From Limnohabitans sp. MMS-10A-192 (GTDB lineage Bacteria; Pseudomonadota; Gammaproteobacteria; Burkholderiales; Burkholderiaceae_C), in contig NZ_NERX01000005.1 of assembly GCF_003063335.1 (NCBI RefSeq), positions 1 to 64,000 of the forward strand: a stretch of DNA of 64,000 nt, written 5' to 3'. Numbering within the stretch: position 1 is the stretch's first letter; the number at the start of each line of letters is the position of its first letter. Position numbers and translations under genes: made by a program. The notes under the pieces were generated by a model. It did not search any database and was not told the DNA's origin. It saw nothing but the letters and a program-made list of their open reading frames with translations. This document shows, one piece after another, positions 50,507 to 59,992 of this stretch.

Positions 50507-50515
50507 GTTGATCTG

Positions 50516-51127
50516 ATGAACCTGCGCAGTGAAAACCTGAAGATGGTGGGCAAGCTGGTGGTTGTGACCGCTGGGATGTTCTGCTTCGGCTACGCACTGA
50601 TTCCGATTTACAAGCACATTTGTGAGATGACCGGGATCAACATTCTGTCCCTTTCCGAGCGCATGGTGCCCGGAAATGGCACAGCGGGTTCTCAGGTCAA
50701 ATTACCAACCAACACGCAAGTTGATTTGAGCCGCACCATCACGGTCGAATTTGATGCGAATGCACGTGGCCCTTGGGATTTCAAGCCGGAAAAACGCTCG
50801 ATCCAGGTGCACCCGGGCGAGCTCAATACCGTGATGTACGAGTTCCAGAATGTCCAGAATCGCCGGATGGCGGCTCAGGCCATCCCCAGCTACGCACCGC
50901 ATCAGGCCGCCAGCCATTTCAACAAGCTCGAGTGTTTCTGTTTCAACCAGTACACCCTGGAGCCCGGGGAAAAGAAACGTTGGCCTGTGGCTTTCGTGAT
51001 CGACCCCAAGTTGTCCAAAGACGTGACCACGATCACGTTGTCCTACACCTTCTTTGAAGTTGGTGGTAAGACGCCGGCTGCGCCTGTGGCGGCTGTGCTG
51101 GATCAAAAGCCGGGAGCGGGTTCATGA
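50516..51127 (+). CDS. ctaG: Cytochrome c oxidase assembly copper chaperone CtaG/Cox11
   Basis: A 203-residue protein with one N-terminal membrane helix and a periplasmic copper-binding domain. The Cox11 signature is LECFCFNQYTLEPGE with the copper cysteines in CFCF. It inserts CuB into subunit I. Its stop overlaps the DUF2970 start by 4 bases. Confidence 0.95.
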   Translation: MNLRSENLKMVGKLVVVTAGMFCFGYALIPIYKHICEMTGINILSLSERMVPGNGTAGSQVKLPTNTQVDLSRTITVEFDANARGPWDFKPEKRSIQVHPGELNTVMYEFQNVQNRRMAAQAIPSYAPHQAASHFNKLECFCFNQYTLEPGEKKRWPVAFVIDPKLSKDVTTITLSYTFFEVGGKTPAAPVAAVLDQKPGAGS

Positions 51128-51336
51128 CCGAACAGCGCAAGGGCTCCTTGATCCGCACTGTTCAGGCTGTGTTGTGGTCATTCATTGGTGTTCGCAAAAA
51201 TTCGGATTACCAAAAAGATATTGAGAAGCTCAATCCCTTTCACATCATGGGTGTGGGCATTGCAGCTGCTTTGTTGTTTGTACTGGGGTTGATTGCCTTG
51301 GTCAATTGGGTCGTGGTTCAACCCACGGGTCTGTAA
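51124..51336 (+). CDS. DUF2970 domain-containing small membrane protein
   Basis: A 70-residue protein with a cytoplasmic start containing VLWSFIGVRK, as in DUF2970, and a C-terminal membrane helix (IMGVGIAAALLFVLGLIALV). The family is common between ctaG and coxC in Burkholderiales. Function unknown; assumed oxidase-related because of constant linkage. Confidence 0.85.
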   Translation: MTEQRKGSLIRTVQAVLWSFIGVRKNSDYQKDIEKLNPFHIMGVGIAAALLFVLGLIALVNWVVVQPTGL

Positions 51337-51375
51337 ACCCCAATATTCGATTTAGAAAAGAGAGCAGGAGTCAGT

Positions 51376-52257
51376 ATGAGTTCCACCGCACACGGCACTA
51401 CGCCTTATTACTTCGTACCCCATGAGTCGCGTCACCCTGTGATGGCCGCCATCGGTTTGTTCTTCGTGATCCTGGGCGCAGGCCAATGGATCAACGGCTC
51501 AGGCTGGGGCATGTACGCGCTGTTTTTCGGCCTGATTTGGTGGTTGACGGTTTTGTACCAATGGTTCAAAGAATCCATCGCTGAAAGCGAAGGTGGTCAA
51601 TACGGTCGCAAGATCGACCTGTCTTACCGCTGGAGCATGACCTGGTTCATCTTCTCTGAAGTGATGTTCTTCGGTGCGTTTTTCACCGCTTTGTGGTGGG
51701 CTCGTTCCCACTCGGTGCCTGCACTGGGCAGCCTTGAAAACGCATTGCTCTGGCCAGACTTCAAAGCGGTTTGGCCAAGCATGGTTGCAGGTGCGACCAC
51801 TTCTCCTGCGGGCATTGTCGAGCCCTTCCAAACGATGGGCCCGTTTTGGCTGCCCACCATCAACACGGCTTTGCTGCTGACCTCAGGCGTGACCTTGACC
51901 ATTGCTCACCACGCTATGCAACATGGTGAACGCAGTAAAACCATCAAGTTCATGTGGATGACTGTGCTGCTGGGTATTGTTTTCCTGTTTGTGCAGGGCT
52001 ATGAGTACGCACATGCATGGAATGACATGAATTTGAAGATGTCCTCGGGCATTTACGGCTCAACCTTCTACATGTTGACCGGTTTCCACGGTTTCCACGT
52101 GTTCGTGGGCATGTTGATGCTCTTGTTCATTACCTTGCGTTTGCAAAAAGGCCACTTCACGCCTGAGCGTCACTTCGGTTTCGAGGGCGCTGCTTGGTAT
52201 TGGCACTTCGTGGACGTGGTCTGGTTGGGTCTGTACATCCTGGTTTATTGGATGTAA
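51376..52257 (+). CDS. coxC: Cytochrome c oxidase subunit III
   Basis: A 293-residue subunit with seven predicted helices. Family patterns: WSMTWFIFSEVMFFGAFFTA, LTIAHHAMQHG, YEYAHA and the end YWHFVDVVWLGLYILVYWM. Start ATG 51376 with AGCAGGAG upstream. It ends the structural operon with a bidirectional terminator. Confidence 0.97.
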   Translation: MSSTAHGTTPYYFVPHESRHPVMAAIGLFFVILGAGQWINGSGWGMYALFFGLIWWLTVLYQWFKESIAESEGGQYGRKIDLSYRWSMTWFIFSEVMFFGAFFTALWWARSHSVPALGSLENALLWPDFKAVWPSMVAGATTSPAGIVEPFQTMGPFWLPTINTALLLTSGVTLTIAHHAMQHGERSKTIKFMWMTVLLGIVFLFVQGYEYAHAWNDMNLKMSSGIYGSTFYMLTGFHGFHVFVGMLMLLFITLRLQKGHFTPERHFGFEGAAWYWHFVDVVWLGLYILVYWM

Positions 52258-52271
52258 GGCCTTCCAGCCTC

Positions 52272-52304
52272 AACAAAAAAGCGCCCCAGGGCGCTTTTTT
52301 GTTG
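52272..52304. terminator. Bidirectional terminator after coxC
   Basis: Symmetric element: A-run, GCGCC stem, CCAG loop, GGCGC, T-run. It is able to terminate coxC on the plus strand and the small twin-helix gene on the minus strand. Confidence 0.93.
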
Positions 52305-52320
52305 CTGAGTCCTCAATGTA

Positions 52321-52554
52321 TCAGGCGCCAGCAGGAATGCCCGTGGGTTGAATCCATCCCATCTTCCATGAAATCAATACACAGATAAAGAGCACAATCG
52401 ACAAGCCAACCCTCAGTGCCAAAGCGGTGGCCATGCTGCCTTTGCGCGCTGGCTCCCCCTCTTGTCGCGGGGTGCCGCTGCGCATCATGTAGATCAGGGC
52501 GGAGACGAGGCTGGCCAAGATGGCCAAAAAAGCGAGTGCAACCAGTATTTTCAT
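52321..52554 (-). CDS. Twin transmembrane protein (DUF2909-like)
   Basis: A 77-residue protein with two helices (ILVALAFLAILASLVSALIY and VGLSIVLFICVLISWKMGW) separated by a charged loop, the pattern of the DUF2909 twin transmembrane family. ATG 52554 or 52563 are possible starts. Divergent from the SURF1 gene with only 6-15 bases between the start codons. Function unknown; location suggests oxidase assembly. Confidence 0.8.
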   Translation of the reverse strand: MKILVALAFLAILASLVSALIYMMRSGTPRQEGEPARKGSMATALALRVGLSIVLFICVLISWKMGWIQPTGIPAGA

Positions 52555-52569
52555 GAGCAACATTATCCG

Positions 52570-53310
52570 ATGAGTCTGTCCCGAGCGTCTTTCCAAAGCA
52601 TTTTGATTTTTGCCGCTGCCGCGTTGGGGATGGCTTTGACCTTTTCCTTGGGTATGTGGCAAGTCGGCCGTGGGTCCGAAAAGTTGGCGCTGCAGGCCGC
52701 CAAAGACGAGCGCGGCGCCATGACGGTACTCGATGGACGCAGTCTCTCCGCATCCATCTCGCCCACAGAGTTGAACGCTCTGATGCACCGACCAATGGTG
52801 CTCAGGGGACGATGGCTCAAAGCGCACACGGTGTACCTGGAAAACCGACAGATGAACGGGCGTGCTGGCTTTTACGTCATGACGCCGATGCAGCTCGATT
52901 CAGCAGACACTGTCGTTCTGGTGCAGCGTGGTTGGGCACCACGGGATTTCAATGACAGACAAGCACTGCCTTTGACGCAGACGCCCGAGGGGACGGTCGA
53001 AGTCACTGGGATATTGGCCCCTTGGCCGTCACGGCTGTACGATTTCGGCGGGGTGGAAGCCGGTGCCATACGGCAAAATCTAGACTTTGACGCTTTTCGA
53101 CAGCAAACTGGTTTGGATCTGAAGGGTTTCACACTGATCCAAACGGGCGCAGTTTCCGAGGGGCTTGCGCGTGATTGGCCTGTGGTGGCGTCGGGTGTGG
53201 AAAAACACCAAGGATATGCTTTTCAATGGTTCGGGCTTTGCGCCCTGATCGCATCACTTTATGTCTGGTTTCAAATTGTCCAAGCACGTAGAAAAAAACG
53301 AATTGTCTGA
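52570..53310 (+). CDS. SURF1-family oxidase assembly protein
   Basis: A 246-residue protein with an N-terminal and a C-terminal membrane helix flanking a periplasmic domain. Family patterns: LGMWQVGRGSEKL, NRQMNGRAGFYVMTPM, VLVQRGWAPRD and the end YAFQWFGLCALIASLYVWF. SURF1 helps insert heme a into subunit I. First of a second plus-strand operon for oxidase maturation. Confidence 0.95.
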   Translation: MSLSRASFQSILIFAAAALGMALTFSLGMWQVGRGSEKLALQAAKDERGAMTVLDGRSLSASISPTELNALMHRPMVLRGRWLKAHTVYLENRQMNGRAGFYVMTPMQLDSADTVVLVQRGWAPRDFNDRQALPLTQTPEGTVEVTGILAPWPSRLYDFGGVEAGAIRQNLDFDAFRQQTGLDLKGFTLIQTGAVSEGLARDWPVVASGVEKHQGYAFQWFGLCALIASLYVWFQIVQARRKKRIV

Positions 53311-53323
53311 TGTACCTTTGGGC

Positions 53324-53974
53324 ATGACCGTGCATGCTTTGCCGCTGCCAGCTGATGTCGCGCAAGCAGATGCGCAGCGCACCCATTCAGGCCGCTGGAA
53401 AATGCTGGCACTTTTGTTGGCCTGTGCTGCGCCTGTCATCGCTTCGTATTTCACTTATTACGTGGTCCGACCCGAGGCCCGTCGGCATTACGGCGAGTTG
53501 ATCACGCCACAGGTTGACCTGCCGACCGCTCGTGCGCTCAATCTGCAAGGGCAAGAAGTCACTTTGTCCACCTTGAAAGGCCAGTGGTTGCTGGTCTCGG
53601 TGAGTTCTGCAATTTGTGCAGAGGCCTGCAAACAGAACCTCTATTTTCAGCGGCAATTGCGCGAAATCATGGGCAAGGAAAAGGACAGGCTAGAGCGTGT
53701 CTGGGTACTCACAGATGACGCGCCGGTGGACGCTACTTTGCTGCCCGCCTTGAACCAGGCCCACGTGCTTCGCGTAATGCCAGATGTTGTGAAAACTTGG
53801 CTGAGTCCCGCTGAAGGTCGTTCGGTAGAAGACCATTTGTATGTGATCGACCCCATGGGTCATTTCATGATGCGCTTTCCAGCGCACATGGATGTGGCGG
53901 GCGCCTCCAAAGCCAAGAAGGATTTGGACCGTTTGATGCGTGCCTCAGCCTTCTGGGATCAAGCTGGCCGGTGA
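53324..53974 (+). CDS. SCO-like thioredoxin-fold membrane protein
   Basis: A 216-residue protein with one N-terminal membrane helix (MLALLLACAAPVIASYFTYY) and a periplasmic thioredoxin-like domain with a CxxxC pair (ICAEACKQN), the copper motif of SCO proteins. A late His (FPAHMDV) could be the third ligand. The frame extends to ATG 53261, but this would overlap SURF1 by 50 bases, so ATG 53324 is preferred. Such proteins lie between SURF1 and ctaA in Burkholderiales and are usually left unnamed. Confidence 0.8.
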   Translation: MTVHALPLPADVAQADAQRTHSGRWKMLALLLACAAPVIASYFTYYVVRPEARRHYGELITPQVDLPTARALNLQGQEVTLSTLKGQWLLVSVSSAICAEACKQNLYFQRQLREIMGKEKDRLERVWVLTDDAPVDATLLPALNQAHVLRVMPDVVKTWLSPAEGRSVEDHLYVIDPMGHFMMRFPAHMDVAGASKAKKDLDRLMRASAFWDQAGR

Positions 53975-55143
53975 TGCACATGAGCACGGTGGACCTGTAC
54001 AACCTCAACCCCATCTTGCAAGTGATGGGTGTCGGACTGGCATTGGCTGTGCTGCCCTTGGCGTGGTGGGTTTTGCGCCATCGCCATGCGTCTGCAGGGC
54101 GGCGCCTGCAAGCCCTGACCATGCTGACCCTGTTCCTGACCTTCGATCTGATCTTGTTTGGTGCCTTCACCCGCCTGACCGACTCGGGCCTGGGCTGCCC
54201 CGATTGGCCAGGCTGCTATGGCAGTGCCACGCCGGTGGGTGCGCAGCTGCACATCGAGGCGGCGCAATCGGCCATGCCCACAGGCCCTGTCACGCATGGC
54301 AAGGCATGGGTCGAGATGGTGCACCGCTACCTGGCCACAGGTGTGGGGGTTTTGATCCTGAGCTTGGCGGTGATGACCTGGCGCCAGCGCCGTCGAGACC
54401 CAGCGCAAGCCGTGAACCCCGGTTGGCCTACGTTCACTTTGCTGTGGGTCTGCCTGCAAGGCGCTTTCGGTGCCTTGACGGTCACCATGAAACTGTTTCC
54501 CGCCATCGTGACTTTGCATTTGCTGTTTGGCATCGGCTTGCTGGCTTTGCTGGCCGCTCAGGCGCTGCGGTATGACGGTTGGCAAAGCCTTGCGGTGTCA
54601 CCTGCACTGCGCCGTGGGCTGTGGCTGGCCTTTGGCTTGCTTTGGCTGCAAATTGCTTTGGGCGGCTGGGTGAGCACCAACTACGCGGTGCTTGCGTGCA
54701 CAGGCTTTCCGTCTTGCAACGGCACTTGGGTGCCCGCGCTCAATTGGCAGGGCTTCGCGCTGTGGCGCGATCTGGGCCACACCGTGGAGGGGCAGGTCTT
54801 GCCTTTTGCGGCTTTGACCACCATCCACTTCATCCACCGCAGTGCAGCTTGGCTTGTGTTGGCGGTGCTCATCAGTGTGGGCTGGCGTCTGCGTCGGGTT
54901 GCAGGCATGCAGCGCTTGGCGCAAGCCTTGTTGATTTTGTCCGCATTGCAGTTGGCCACGGGCCTGAGCAATGTGGTGTTGGACTGGCCTTTGGTGGCCG
55001 CGGTGTTGCACACCGGCGGGGCATCGGCCCTGGTGTTGGTGTTGACCTGGGCGCTGGGCATCAGCCGTTCAGATATTTCTGTGAGTTCACCGCGCACCGA
55101 CGCAGGTGAGCGTTCTTCTTTTGACACAAGGCCTGCTGCATGA
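53974..55143 (+). CDS. ctaA: Heme A synthase CtaA/Cox15
   Basis: A 389-residue protein with eight helices that oxidises heme O to heme A. Conserved: [51 protein letters not shown] and FIHRSAAW; the histidines are heme ligands. ATG 53974 overlaps the previous stop (TGATG); GTG 53971 and ATG 53980 are alternatives. Its stop overlaps ctaB. Confidence 0.95.
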   Translation: MHMSTVDLYNLNPILQVMGVGLALAVLPLAWWVLRHRHASAGRRLQALTMLTLFLTFDLILFGAFTRLTDSGLGCPDWPGCYGSATPVGAQLHIEAAQSAMPTGPVTHGKAWVEMVHRYLATGVGVLILSLAVMTWRQRRRDPAQAVNPGWPTFTLLWVCLQGAFGALTVTMKLFPAIVTLHLLFGIGLLALLAAQALRYDGWQSLAVSPALRRGLWLAFGLLWLQIALGGWVSTNYAVLACTGFPSCNGTWVPALNWQGFALWRDLGHTVEGQVLPFAALTTIHFIHRSAAWLVLAVLISVGWRLRRVAGMQRLAQALLILSALQLATGLSNVVLDWPLVAAVLHTGGASALVLVLTWALGISRSDISVSSPRTDAGERSSFDTRPAA

Positions 55144-56030
55144 CTGCTGCGACTGCTTCTCCCTCCGTCTGGCGCCAATACAACGCGCTGACCAAACCCC
55201 GTGTCATTCAACTGATCGTTTTTTGTGCACTGATCGGCATGGTGCTGGCCGTGCCTGGCGTGCCACGTTTACCGGAGGTGTTGTTGGGTTTTTGGGCTTG
55301 CCTAGGCATCTGGTTGGTGGCCGCAGCGGCGGCGGCTTTCAACTGCCTGGTTGAAAAAACCATCGATGCGAAAATGAAGCGCACCGCTTGGCGTCCCACC
55401 GCCAAAGGCGAGCTGAGCGACCGTCAGGCCTTGTTGTTTTCTGCTGCCCTGTGTGCGGTGGGCTCGGCCATTTTGTACCTGATGGTCAACCCGTTGACCA
55501 TGTGGCTGACCTTTGCCACCTTTGTGGGCTACGCCATCATCTACACCGTGATCCTGAAACCGCTCACGCCGCAAAACATCGTGATCGGTGGCGCCAGCGG
55601 CGCCATGCCGCCGGTGCTGGGCTGGGCCGCCATGACCGGCGATGTGGGCCCGGAAGCGCTGATCTTGTTTTTGATCATCTTTTTGTGGACCCCGCCGCAC
55701 TTTTGGGCGCTGGCGCTTTACCGCGTCGAGGACTACCGCAAGTCGGGCCTGCCCATGCTGCCCGTGACGCACGGTAACGAATTCACCCGTTTGCAGATCC
55801 TCTTGTACACGGTGGTTTTGATGGCCGCATGCCTGATGCCTTTTGTGTACGGCATGAGTTCCTGGCTCTACCTGATCGTGGCGGTGGTCTTGAGCATCGG
55901 CTTCATCGCGTATGCCGTGGCCTTGTTCCGTGCTTATTCTGACGAATTGGCCCGCAAGACTTTCCGCTTCTCCTTGATTCACCTCAGCGCCTTGTTCGCG
56001 GCGCTCTTGGTGGACCACTACCTTTTCTGA
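55140..56030 (+). CDS. ctaB: Protoheme IX farnesyltransferase (heme O synthase)
   Basis: A 296-residue UbiA-family prenyltransferase with about nine helices. Motifs: [16 protein letters not shown], the first aspartate-rich loop [17 protein letters not shown] (N-x-x-x-D-x-x-x-D), and the second, [19 protein letters not shown]. It farnesylates heme B to heme O for CtaA. Overlaps ctaA by 4 bases. Confidence 0.96.
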   Translation: MTAATASPSVWRQYNALTKPRVIQLIVFCALIGMVLAVPGVPRLPEVLLGFWACLGIWLVAAAAAAFNCLVEKTIDAKMKRTAWRPTAKGELSDRQALLFSAALCAVGSAILYLMVNPLTMWLTFATFVGYAIIYTVILKPLTPQNIVIGGASGAMPPVLGWAAMTGDVGPEALILFLIIFLWTPPHFWALALYRVEDYRKSGLPMLPVTHGNEFTRLQILLYTVVLMAACLMPFVYGMSSWLYLIVAVVLSIGFIAYAVALFRAYSDELARKTFRFSLIHLSALFAALLVDHYLF

Positions 56031-56036
56031 GTACCC

Positions 56037-56624
56037 ATGAACAAACGTCAATTGCTCGGCGGATTCGCGCTCACAGCTGTGCTGGCTCTGAGCGGTTGCG
56101 GCCAGGACAAGCCTGCGTTCCGCGGCGTGGACATCACAGGCGCTGACTATGCCCAAGGCTGGGAACTGGCAGACCACAATGGTCAGGTCCGCACGCTCAA
56201 GGACTTTGCTGGCAAGGCCGTGATTGTGTTTTTTGGTTACACCCAATGCCCCGATGTGTGTCCGACCTCCATGCAGGAGCTGGCCGAGGTCAAACGCCTG
56301 CTGGGCAAGGACGGTGAGCGGCTGCAAGGCGTGTTCATCACGGTGGACCCTGAGCGCGACACGGCCGAGCTGCTCAAGGCCTACATGGCCAACTTTGATC
56401 CGAATTTTGTGGCTTTGCGTCCAACCTTGGAGCAATTGCCCAAGGTCACCAAAGACTTCAAGATTTACTACAAGAAGGTCGAAGGCAAAACGCCCACCAG
56501 TTACACCATGGACCACTCTGCAGGCAGCTTCACCTTCGACCCGCAAGGTCGGGTCCGCTTGTACAACCGTTATGGCAGCGGCGCAGCGGCCTTGGCCGAA
56601 GACGTCAAGATCTTGCTCAAGTGA
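56037..56624 (+). CDS. SCO family copper chaperone lipoprotein
   Basis: A 195-residue periplasmic lipoprotein (lipobox LSGC at residue 20-21) with a thioredoxin fold. The copper site is complete: CPDVC in FFGYTQCPDVCPTSMQEL and the late His in YTMDHSAGSF. It delivers copper to the CuA site. Last gene of the maturation operon. Confidence 0.95.
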   Translation: MNKRQLLGGFALTAVLALSGCGQDKPAFRGVDITGADYAQGWELADHNGQVRTLKDFAGKAVIVFFGYTQCPDVCPTSMQELAEVKRLLGKDGERLQGVFITVDPERDTAELLKAYMANFDPNFVALRPTLEQLPKVTKDFKIYYKKVEGKTPTSYTMDHSAGSFTFDPQGRVRLYNRYGSGAAALAEDVKILLK

Positions 56625-56663
56625 CGTCAGGTGACTGTCGGGGCGCTGGCGCCCCGGATCGGA

Positions 56664-57659
56664 TCAATTGATCTGAATTTTCTGGCGCACGATGATGTCG
56701 CCCAGTGCCTTGGTATCGGCCTGAATGCGGTTGCGCAAACCCTCGGGCGATGAACCCACCACCTGCCAGCCTTGCTGGAACAAACGCGCACGCATCTCGG
56801 GTGAACGCACGATCTCGCTCACGGTCGCCGACAGTTTGTTCAGCACGGCAGACGGCATTGACGCTGGCGCAGCCACGGCGTTCCAGATCTCCAGCTGGTA
56901 ATTCTTGACACCGATCTCGGCGAGGCTGCTCACATCGGGTGCCAGCGTGCTGCGGCCGGTGCTGGTGGTTCCGATGGCGCGCAGCTTGCCGGCGCGCACC
57001 TGTGTCAGGGCCATGGCGGGTGGCAGCAGCGATAACTGGACTTGACCACCCATCATGGCGTTCATGATTTGTGGGTTACCAGGGTAGGGCACATGCACCG
57101 GGTCAATGCCCGTTTGCGCCTTGAGCAACTCCATGCCCAGATGCGCCACGGTGCCCACGCCTGGAGAGCCATAGCTCAGCTTGTTGCCAGCTTGGCGGGC
57201 ATCTGCCAGCCATTGGGCGGGTGTGCTGCCTGGGGCATTGGCCGGTGCAGCCAGCAGCAGGGGGGCGGTGCCGATCAGGCTCACCGGTGCAAGATCCTTC
57301 AAAGGGTCGTAAGGCACTTTGGGATTGAGGATGCGGGCAATCGTCATGTTGCCGTTGATCATCAAACCCACGGTGTGCCCATCGGTGGACTTCGCCACAA
57401 AGTCGGCAGCGATGTTGCCGCCTGCGCCCACCTTGTTTTCAACGATCACGGTTTGCCCCAAGGCCTTGCCCAAGGGTTCGGCCAGTGCGCGCGCTGTCAA
57501 ATCGGGGCTGGAGCCAGCCGGAAAGCCAACCACCAGCTTGAGGGGCTGGCTGGGCCACTCGCCAGCGGCCTGCGCCACGGCAGTGACCAGACCGAAGGCC
57601 AGGGCCGCAGCGCTCAACAAGGAACGGCGGGAAAGAAAGGGCAGGGTGTGCAAGCGCAT
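56664..57659 (-). CDS. Bug-family tripartite tricarboxylate transporter substrate-binding protein
   Basis: A 331-residue periplasmic solute-binding protein of the large Bug/TctC family typical of Burkholderiales. Signal peptide with twin Arg (FLSRRSLLSAAALAFG) ends near VAQA-AGE. Family patterns: PLKLVVGFPAGSSPDLTAR, VENKVGAGGNIAADFV, and VPYPGNPQIMNAMMGGQVQ. ATG 57659 with GGAG upstream. No tctA/tctB membrane genes are adjacent, a common orphan situation. Ligand unknown, usually a carboxylate. Confidence 0.93.
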   Translation of the reverse strand: MRLHTLPFLSRRSLLSAAALAFGLVTAVAQAAGEWPSQPLKLVVGFPAGSSPDLTARALAEPLGKALGQTVIVENKVGAGGNIAADFVAKSTDGHTVGLMINGNMTIARILNPKVPYDPLKDLAPVSLIGTAPLLLAAPANAPGSTPAQWLADARQAGNKLSYGSPGVGTVAHLGMELLKAQTGIDPVHVPYPGNPQIMNAMMGGQVQLSLLPPAMALTQVRAGKLRAIGTTSTGRSTLAPDVSSLAEIGVKNYQLEIWNAVAAPASMPSAVLNKLSATVSEIVRSPEMRARLFQQGWQVVGSSPEGLRNRIQADTKALGDIIVRQKIQIN

Positions 57660-57746
57660 CAGGGGATCTCCAAAACATCTCAACAGCTGCCACTTTAGCG
57701 CAGACGCCTGAACCCTTTGCAAAGACGACCGCATGGGCGTTACACC

Positions 57747-57774
57747 AAAAAAAATACCCGGCCATGGCCGGGTA
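57747..57774 (-). terminator. Intrinsic terminator of rpoH
   Basis: On the minus strand: stem TACCCGGCCA / TGGCCGGGTA followed by eight T. It lies 24 bases after the rpoH stop codon. Confidence 0.93.
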
Positions 57775-57797
57775 CGGTGATTCAGGGTCATCGGGTT

Positions 57798-58730
57798 TTA
57801 TGCGAACTCGACAAGCGCCTTTTTCATCTTCTTCATGGCCGCCACTTCGATCTGGCGGATGCGCTCGGCACTCACGCCGTACTCGGCTGCCAGGTCGTGC
57901 AGCGTCATGCCACCTGAGCCGTTGTCGTTGACCTTGAGCCAGCGCTCTTCCACGATGCGGCGGCTGCGTTCGTCCAGCGCGTTCAGCGCAGCAGCCAGGC
58001 CATCGCTGGCCATCACGTCGCGCTGGTGTGCTTCGATCATGGCGGTGGGTTCGTGGCTGCCATCGGCCAAGTACGCAATGGGGCCAAAAGCCTGCTCGCC
58101 ATCGTCGGATGGTGCGGGGTCGAGCAGCACATCGCCGCCGGACATGCGCATTTCCATCTCGATGACTTCTTCGCGCTTGACATTCAGGCTGTGCGCCATC
58201 GAATCGACCTGCTCGGGCGTCAAGGTGTCGCGGTGCGTGCCTTCTTCGGCTTCGGCCTTGAAGCCTTGCTTCATGGAGCGCAGGTTGAAAAACAGCTTGC
58301 GCTGGGCCTTGGTCGTGGCGACCTTGACCATGCGCCAGTTTTTCAGGATGTACTCGTGGATTTCGGCCTTTATCCAGTGCAGTGCGTAGCTGACCAGGCG
58401 CACGCCTTGGTCGGGGTCGAAACGCTTGACGGCCTTCATCAGGCCCACATTGCCTTCCTGGATCAGGTCGCCGTGTGGCAGACCGTAGCCCAGGTATTGG
58501 CGCGACACGGACACCACCAGACGCAGGTGCGAGAGCACCAGCTTGCGGGCAGCTTCCAAATCGTCGTTGGCTTTGAGTTGGCGGGCGGCTTCTTGCTCTT
58601 CCTCGAGGGTGAGCATGGGCATGCGGTTGACCGCAGAGATGTACGCGTCCAGGTGACCCAGCGAGGGCACCACGGCCCATGGATTGCTCAGTGTCACCGC
58701 GGTGGCCGGGGAAATGGTTTGAGTAGTCAT
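57798..58730 (-). CDS. rpoH: Heat-shock sigma factor RpoH (sigma-32)
   Basis: A 310-residue sigma-70-family factor. Region 2 has QEGNVGLMKAVKRFDPDQGV and YALHWIKAEIHEYIL; the RpoH box QRKLFFNLR is present, which separates it from RpoD and RpoS; region 4 ends with a helix-turn-helix (LHDLAAEYGVSAERIRQIE). ATG 58730 with AAAGGAG upstream. A perfect CIRCE element lies between 28 and 54 bases upstream of the start, so HrcA probably represses its transcription. Confidence 0.97.
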   Translation of the reverse strand: MTTQTISPATAVTLSNPWAVVPSLGHLDAYISAVNRMPMLTLEEEQEAARQLKANDDLEAARKLVLSHLRLVVSVSRQYLGYGLPHGDLIQEGNVGLMKAVKRFDPDQGVRLVSYALHWIKAEIHEYILKNWRMVKVATTKAQRKLFFNLRSMKQGFKAEAEEGTHRDTLTPEQVDSMAHSLNVKREEVIEMEMRMSGGDVLLDPAPSDDGEQAFGPIAYLADGSHEPTAMIEAHQRDVMASDGLAAALNALDERSRRIVEERWLKVNDNGSGGMTLHDLAAEYGVSAERIRQIEVAAMKKMKKALVEFA

Positions 58731-58757
58731 ACCAGAACTCCTTTCAATCCATACATA

Positions 58758-58784
58758 TTAGCACTCCCTGTGGGTGAGTGCTAA
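58758..58784. promoter_or_regulatory. CIRCE element (HrcA operator) upstream of rpoH
   Basis: Perfect inverted repeat: TTAGCACTC, nine bases, GAGTGCTAA, the exact CIRCE consensus. It lies just upstream of the rpoH ribosome site and would block transcription when HrcA is active. Confidence 0.95.
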
Positions 58785-58829
58785 TACCTGAAACACAGAA
58801 GCCGTGAGCAGGTGTAACAGGTAGAGCGT

Positions 58830-58946
58830 TCAATGCGCCATCAGCAGGCCTGAGGGGGCGCGGCCCAGCACGGCGGCTTGGTCAACGCCGTGGCGGGCGA
58901 AGGCGGCCAGCTTGTGGCCCGGCGAGTTCAGCCGGGCGGTGGTCAT
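58830..58946 (-). CDS. Possible 38-residue small ORF downstream of ftsY
   Basis: A short open frame starting with ATG 4 bases after the ftsY stop; the product has the sequence pattern TTARLNSPGHKLAAF and ends GLLMAH. No recognised family, no membrane helix, no strong ribosome site (AGC at the junction only). It could be a coupled small protein or a remnant. Low confidence. Confidence 0.2.
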   Translation of the reverse strand: MTTARLNSPGHKLAAFARHGVDQAAVLGRAPSGLLMAH

Positions 58947-58950
58947 GGCT

Positions 58951-59964
58951 TCAGCTCAGCAAGGCCTGCGCGAATTCGCTGGCGTCAAAAGTTTCAAGGT
59001 CTTCCAGTTTTTCGCCCACACCGATGAAATACACCGGGATGGGTTTTTCGCGGGCGATGGCGCACAACACGCCACCCTTGGCCGTGCCGTCCAGTTTGGT
59101 CACGATCAGGCCCGTCAGGCCCAGTGTGTCGTCAAAAGCTTTCACTTGGGCCAAGGCGTTCTGTCCGGTGTTGCCGTCAATCACCAGCAGCACCTCGTGC
59201 GGTGCCGTGGCCTCGGCCTTTTGCACCACACGCTTGATTTTTTTCAGCTCTTCCATCAGGTGCAGCTGGGTGGGCAGGCGGCCTGCTGTGTCCACCAGCA
59301 CCACATCGCGTCCGCGCGCGCGGCCTGCGGTCACGGCATCAAAGCTCACGGCCGCCGGGTCGCCGCCTTCCTGGCTGACGATCTCTACCGTGTTGCGGTC
59401 GGCCCAGACGGCCAACTGTTCACGCGCTGCTGCACGGAAGGTGTCGGCTGCGGCCAGCAAGACGCTTTGGCCGCCATCGGCCAGGTGTTTGGTGAGTTTG
59501 CCGATCGAGGTGGTTTTGCCCGCCCCGTTGACGCCAGCCACCATGATCACCGTGGGGTGGTGGGCGCCAATTTCGAGGGGCTTTTGCAAGACCCGCAGCA
59601 AGTCGGCGATGGCCTCGGCCAGCAGGCCTTTGACCTGCGCGGGCTCGGTGGCCTTGGCTTCCTTGACGCGGCGTTTCAAGTCTTGCAGCAGGTGTTCGGT
59701 CGCTTTGACACCGGTGTCGGCCATCAGCAAGGCGGTTTCGAGCTCTTCGTAGAGTTCGTCGTCGATGCGCGTGCCCGTGAACACCGTGGCGATGTTGGAG
59801 CCCGTCTTGCGCAGACCGTTTTTCAGGCGGTCCAGCCAGCCCTGGCGGGCGGGGGCTTCAGGCGCGGGCACCGCAGCAGGCGTGCTGGCGCTGGCCTTGT
59901 TTGCGGCGGTTGGGGCGGATTTCGCCGGCTCTGGCGGGGATTTTTTGCGGAAGAAACTGAACAT
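58951..59964 (-). CDS. ftsY: Signal recognition particle receptor FtsY
   Basis: A 337-residue SRP GTPase receptor that docks ribosome-nascent chains at the inner membrane. Start MFSFFRKK, an Ala/Pro-rich acidic-poor linker shorter than in E. coli, then the NG domain: G1 GVNGAGKTTSIGKL, the insertion box DTFRAAAREQL, G3 DTAGRLPTQ, G4 TKLDGTAKGG. ATG 59964 is the conserved start. It is divergent from the M16 peptidase genes with 28 bases between starts. Confidence 0.97.
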   Translation of the reverse strand: MFSFFRKKSPPEPAKSAPTAANKASASTPAAVPAPEAPARQGWLDRLKNGLRKTGSNIATVFTGTRIDDELYEELETALLMADTGVKATEHLLQDLKRRVKEAKATEPAQVKGLLAEAIADLLRVLQKPLEIGAHHPTVIMVAGVNGAGKTTSIGKLTKHLADGGQSVLLAAADTFRAAAREQLAVWADRNTVEIVSQEGGDPAAVSFDAVTAGRARGRDVVLVDTAGRLPTQLHLMEELKKIKRVVQKAEATAPHEVLLVIDGNTGQNALAQVKAFDDTLGLTGLIVTKLDGTAKGGVLCAIAREKPIPVYFIGVGEKLEDLETFDASEFAQALLS

Positions 59965-59992
59965 GGTCTGGATTTCAAGGATCATGCATTCT

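Noticed and set aside
56639..56656. GC-rich inverted repeat between sco and the Bug gene
   Set aside because: An 8-bp stem with almost no loop and no T run on either strand; it may help termination but cannot be called an intrinsic terminator.
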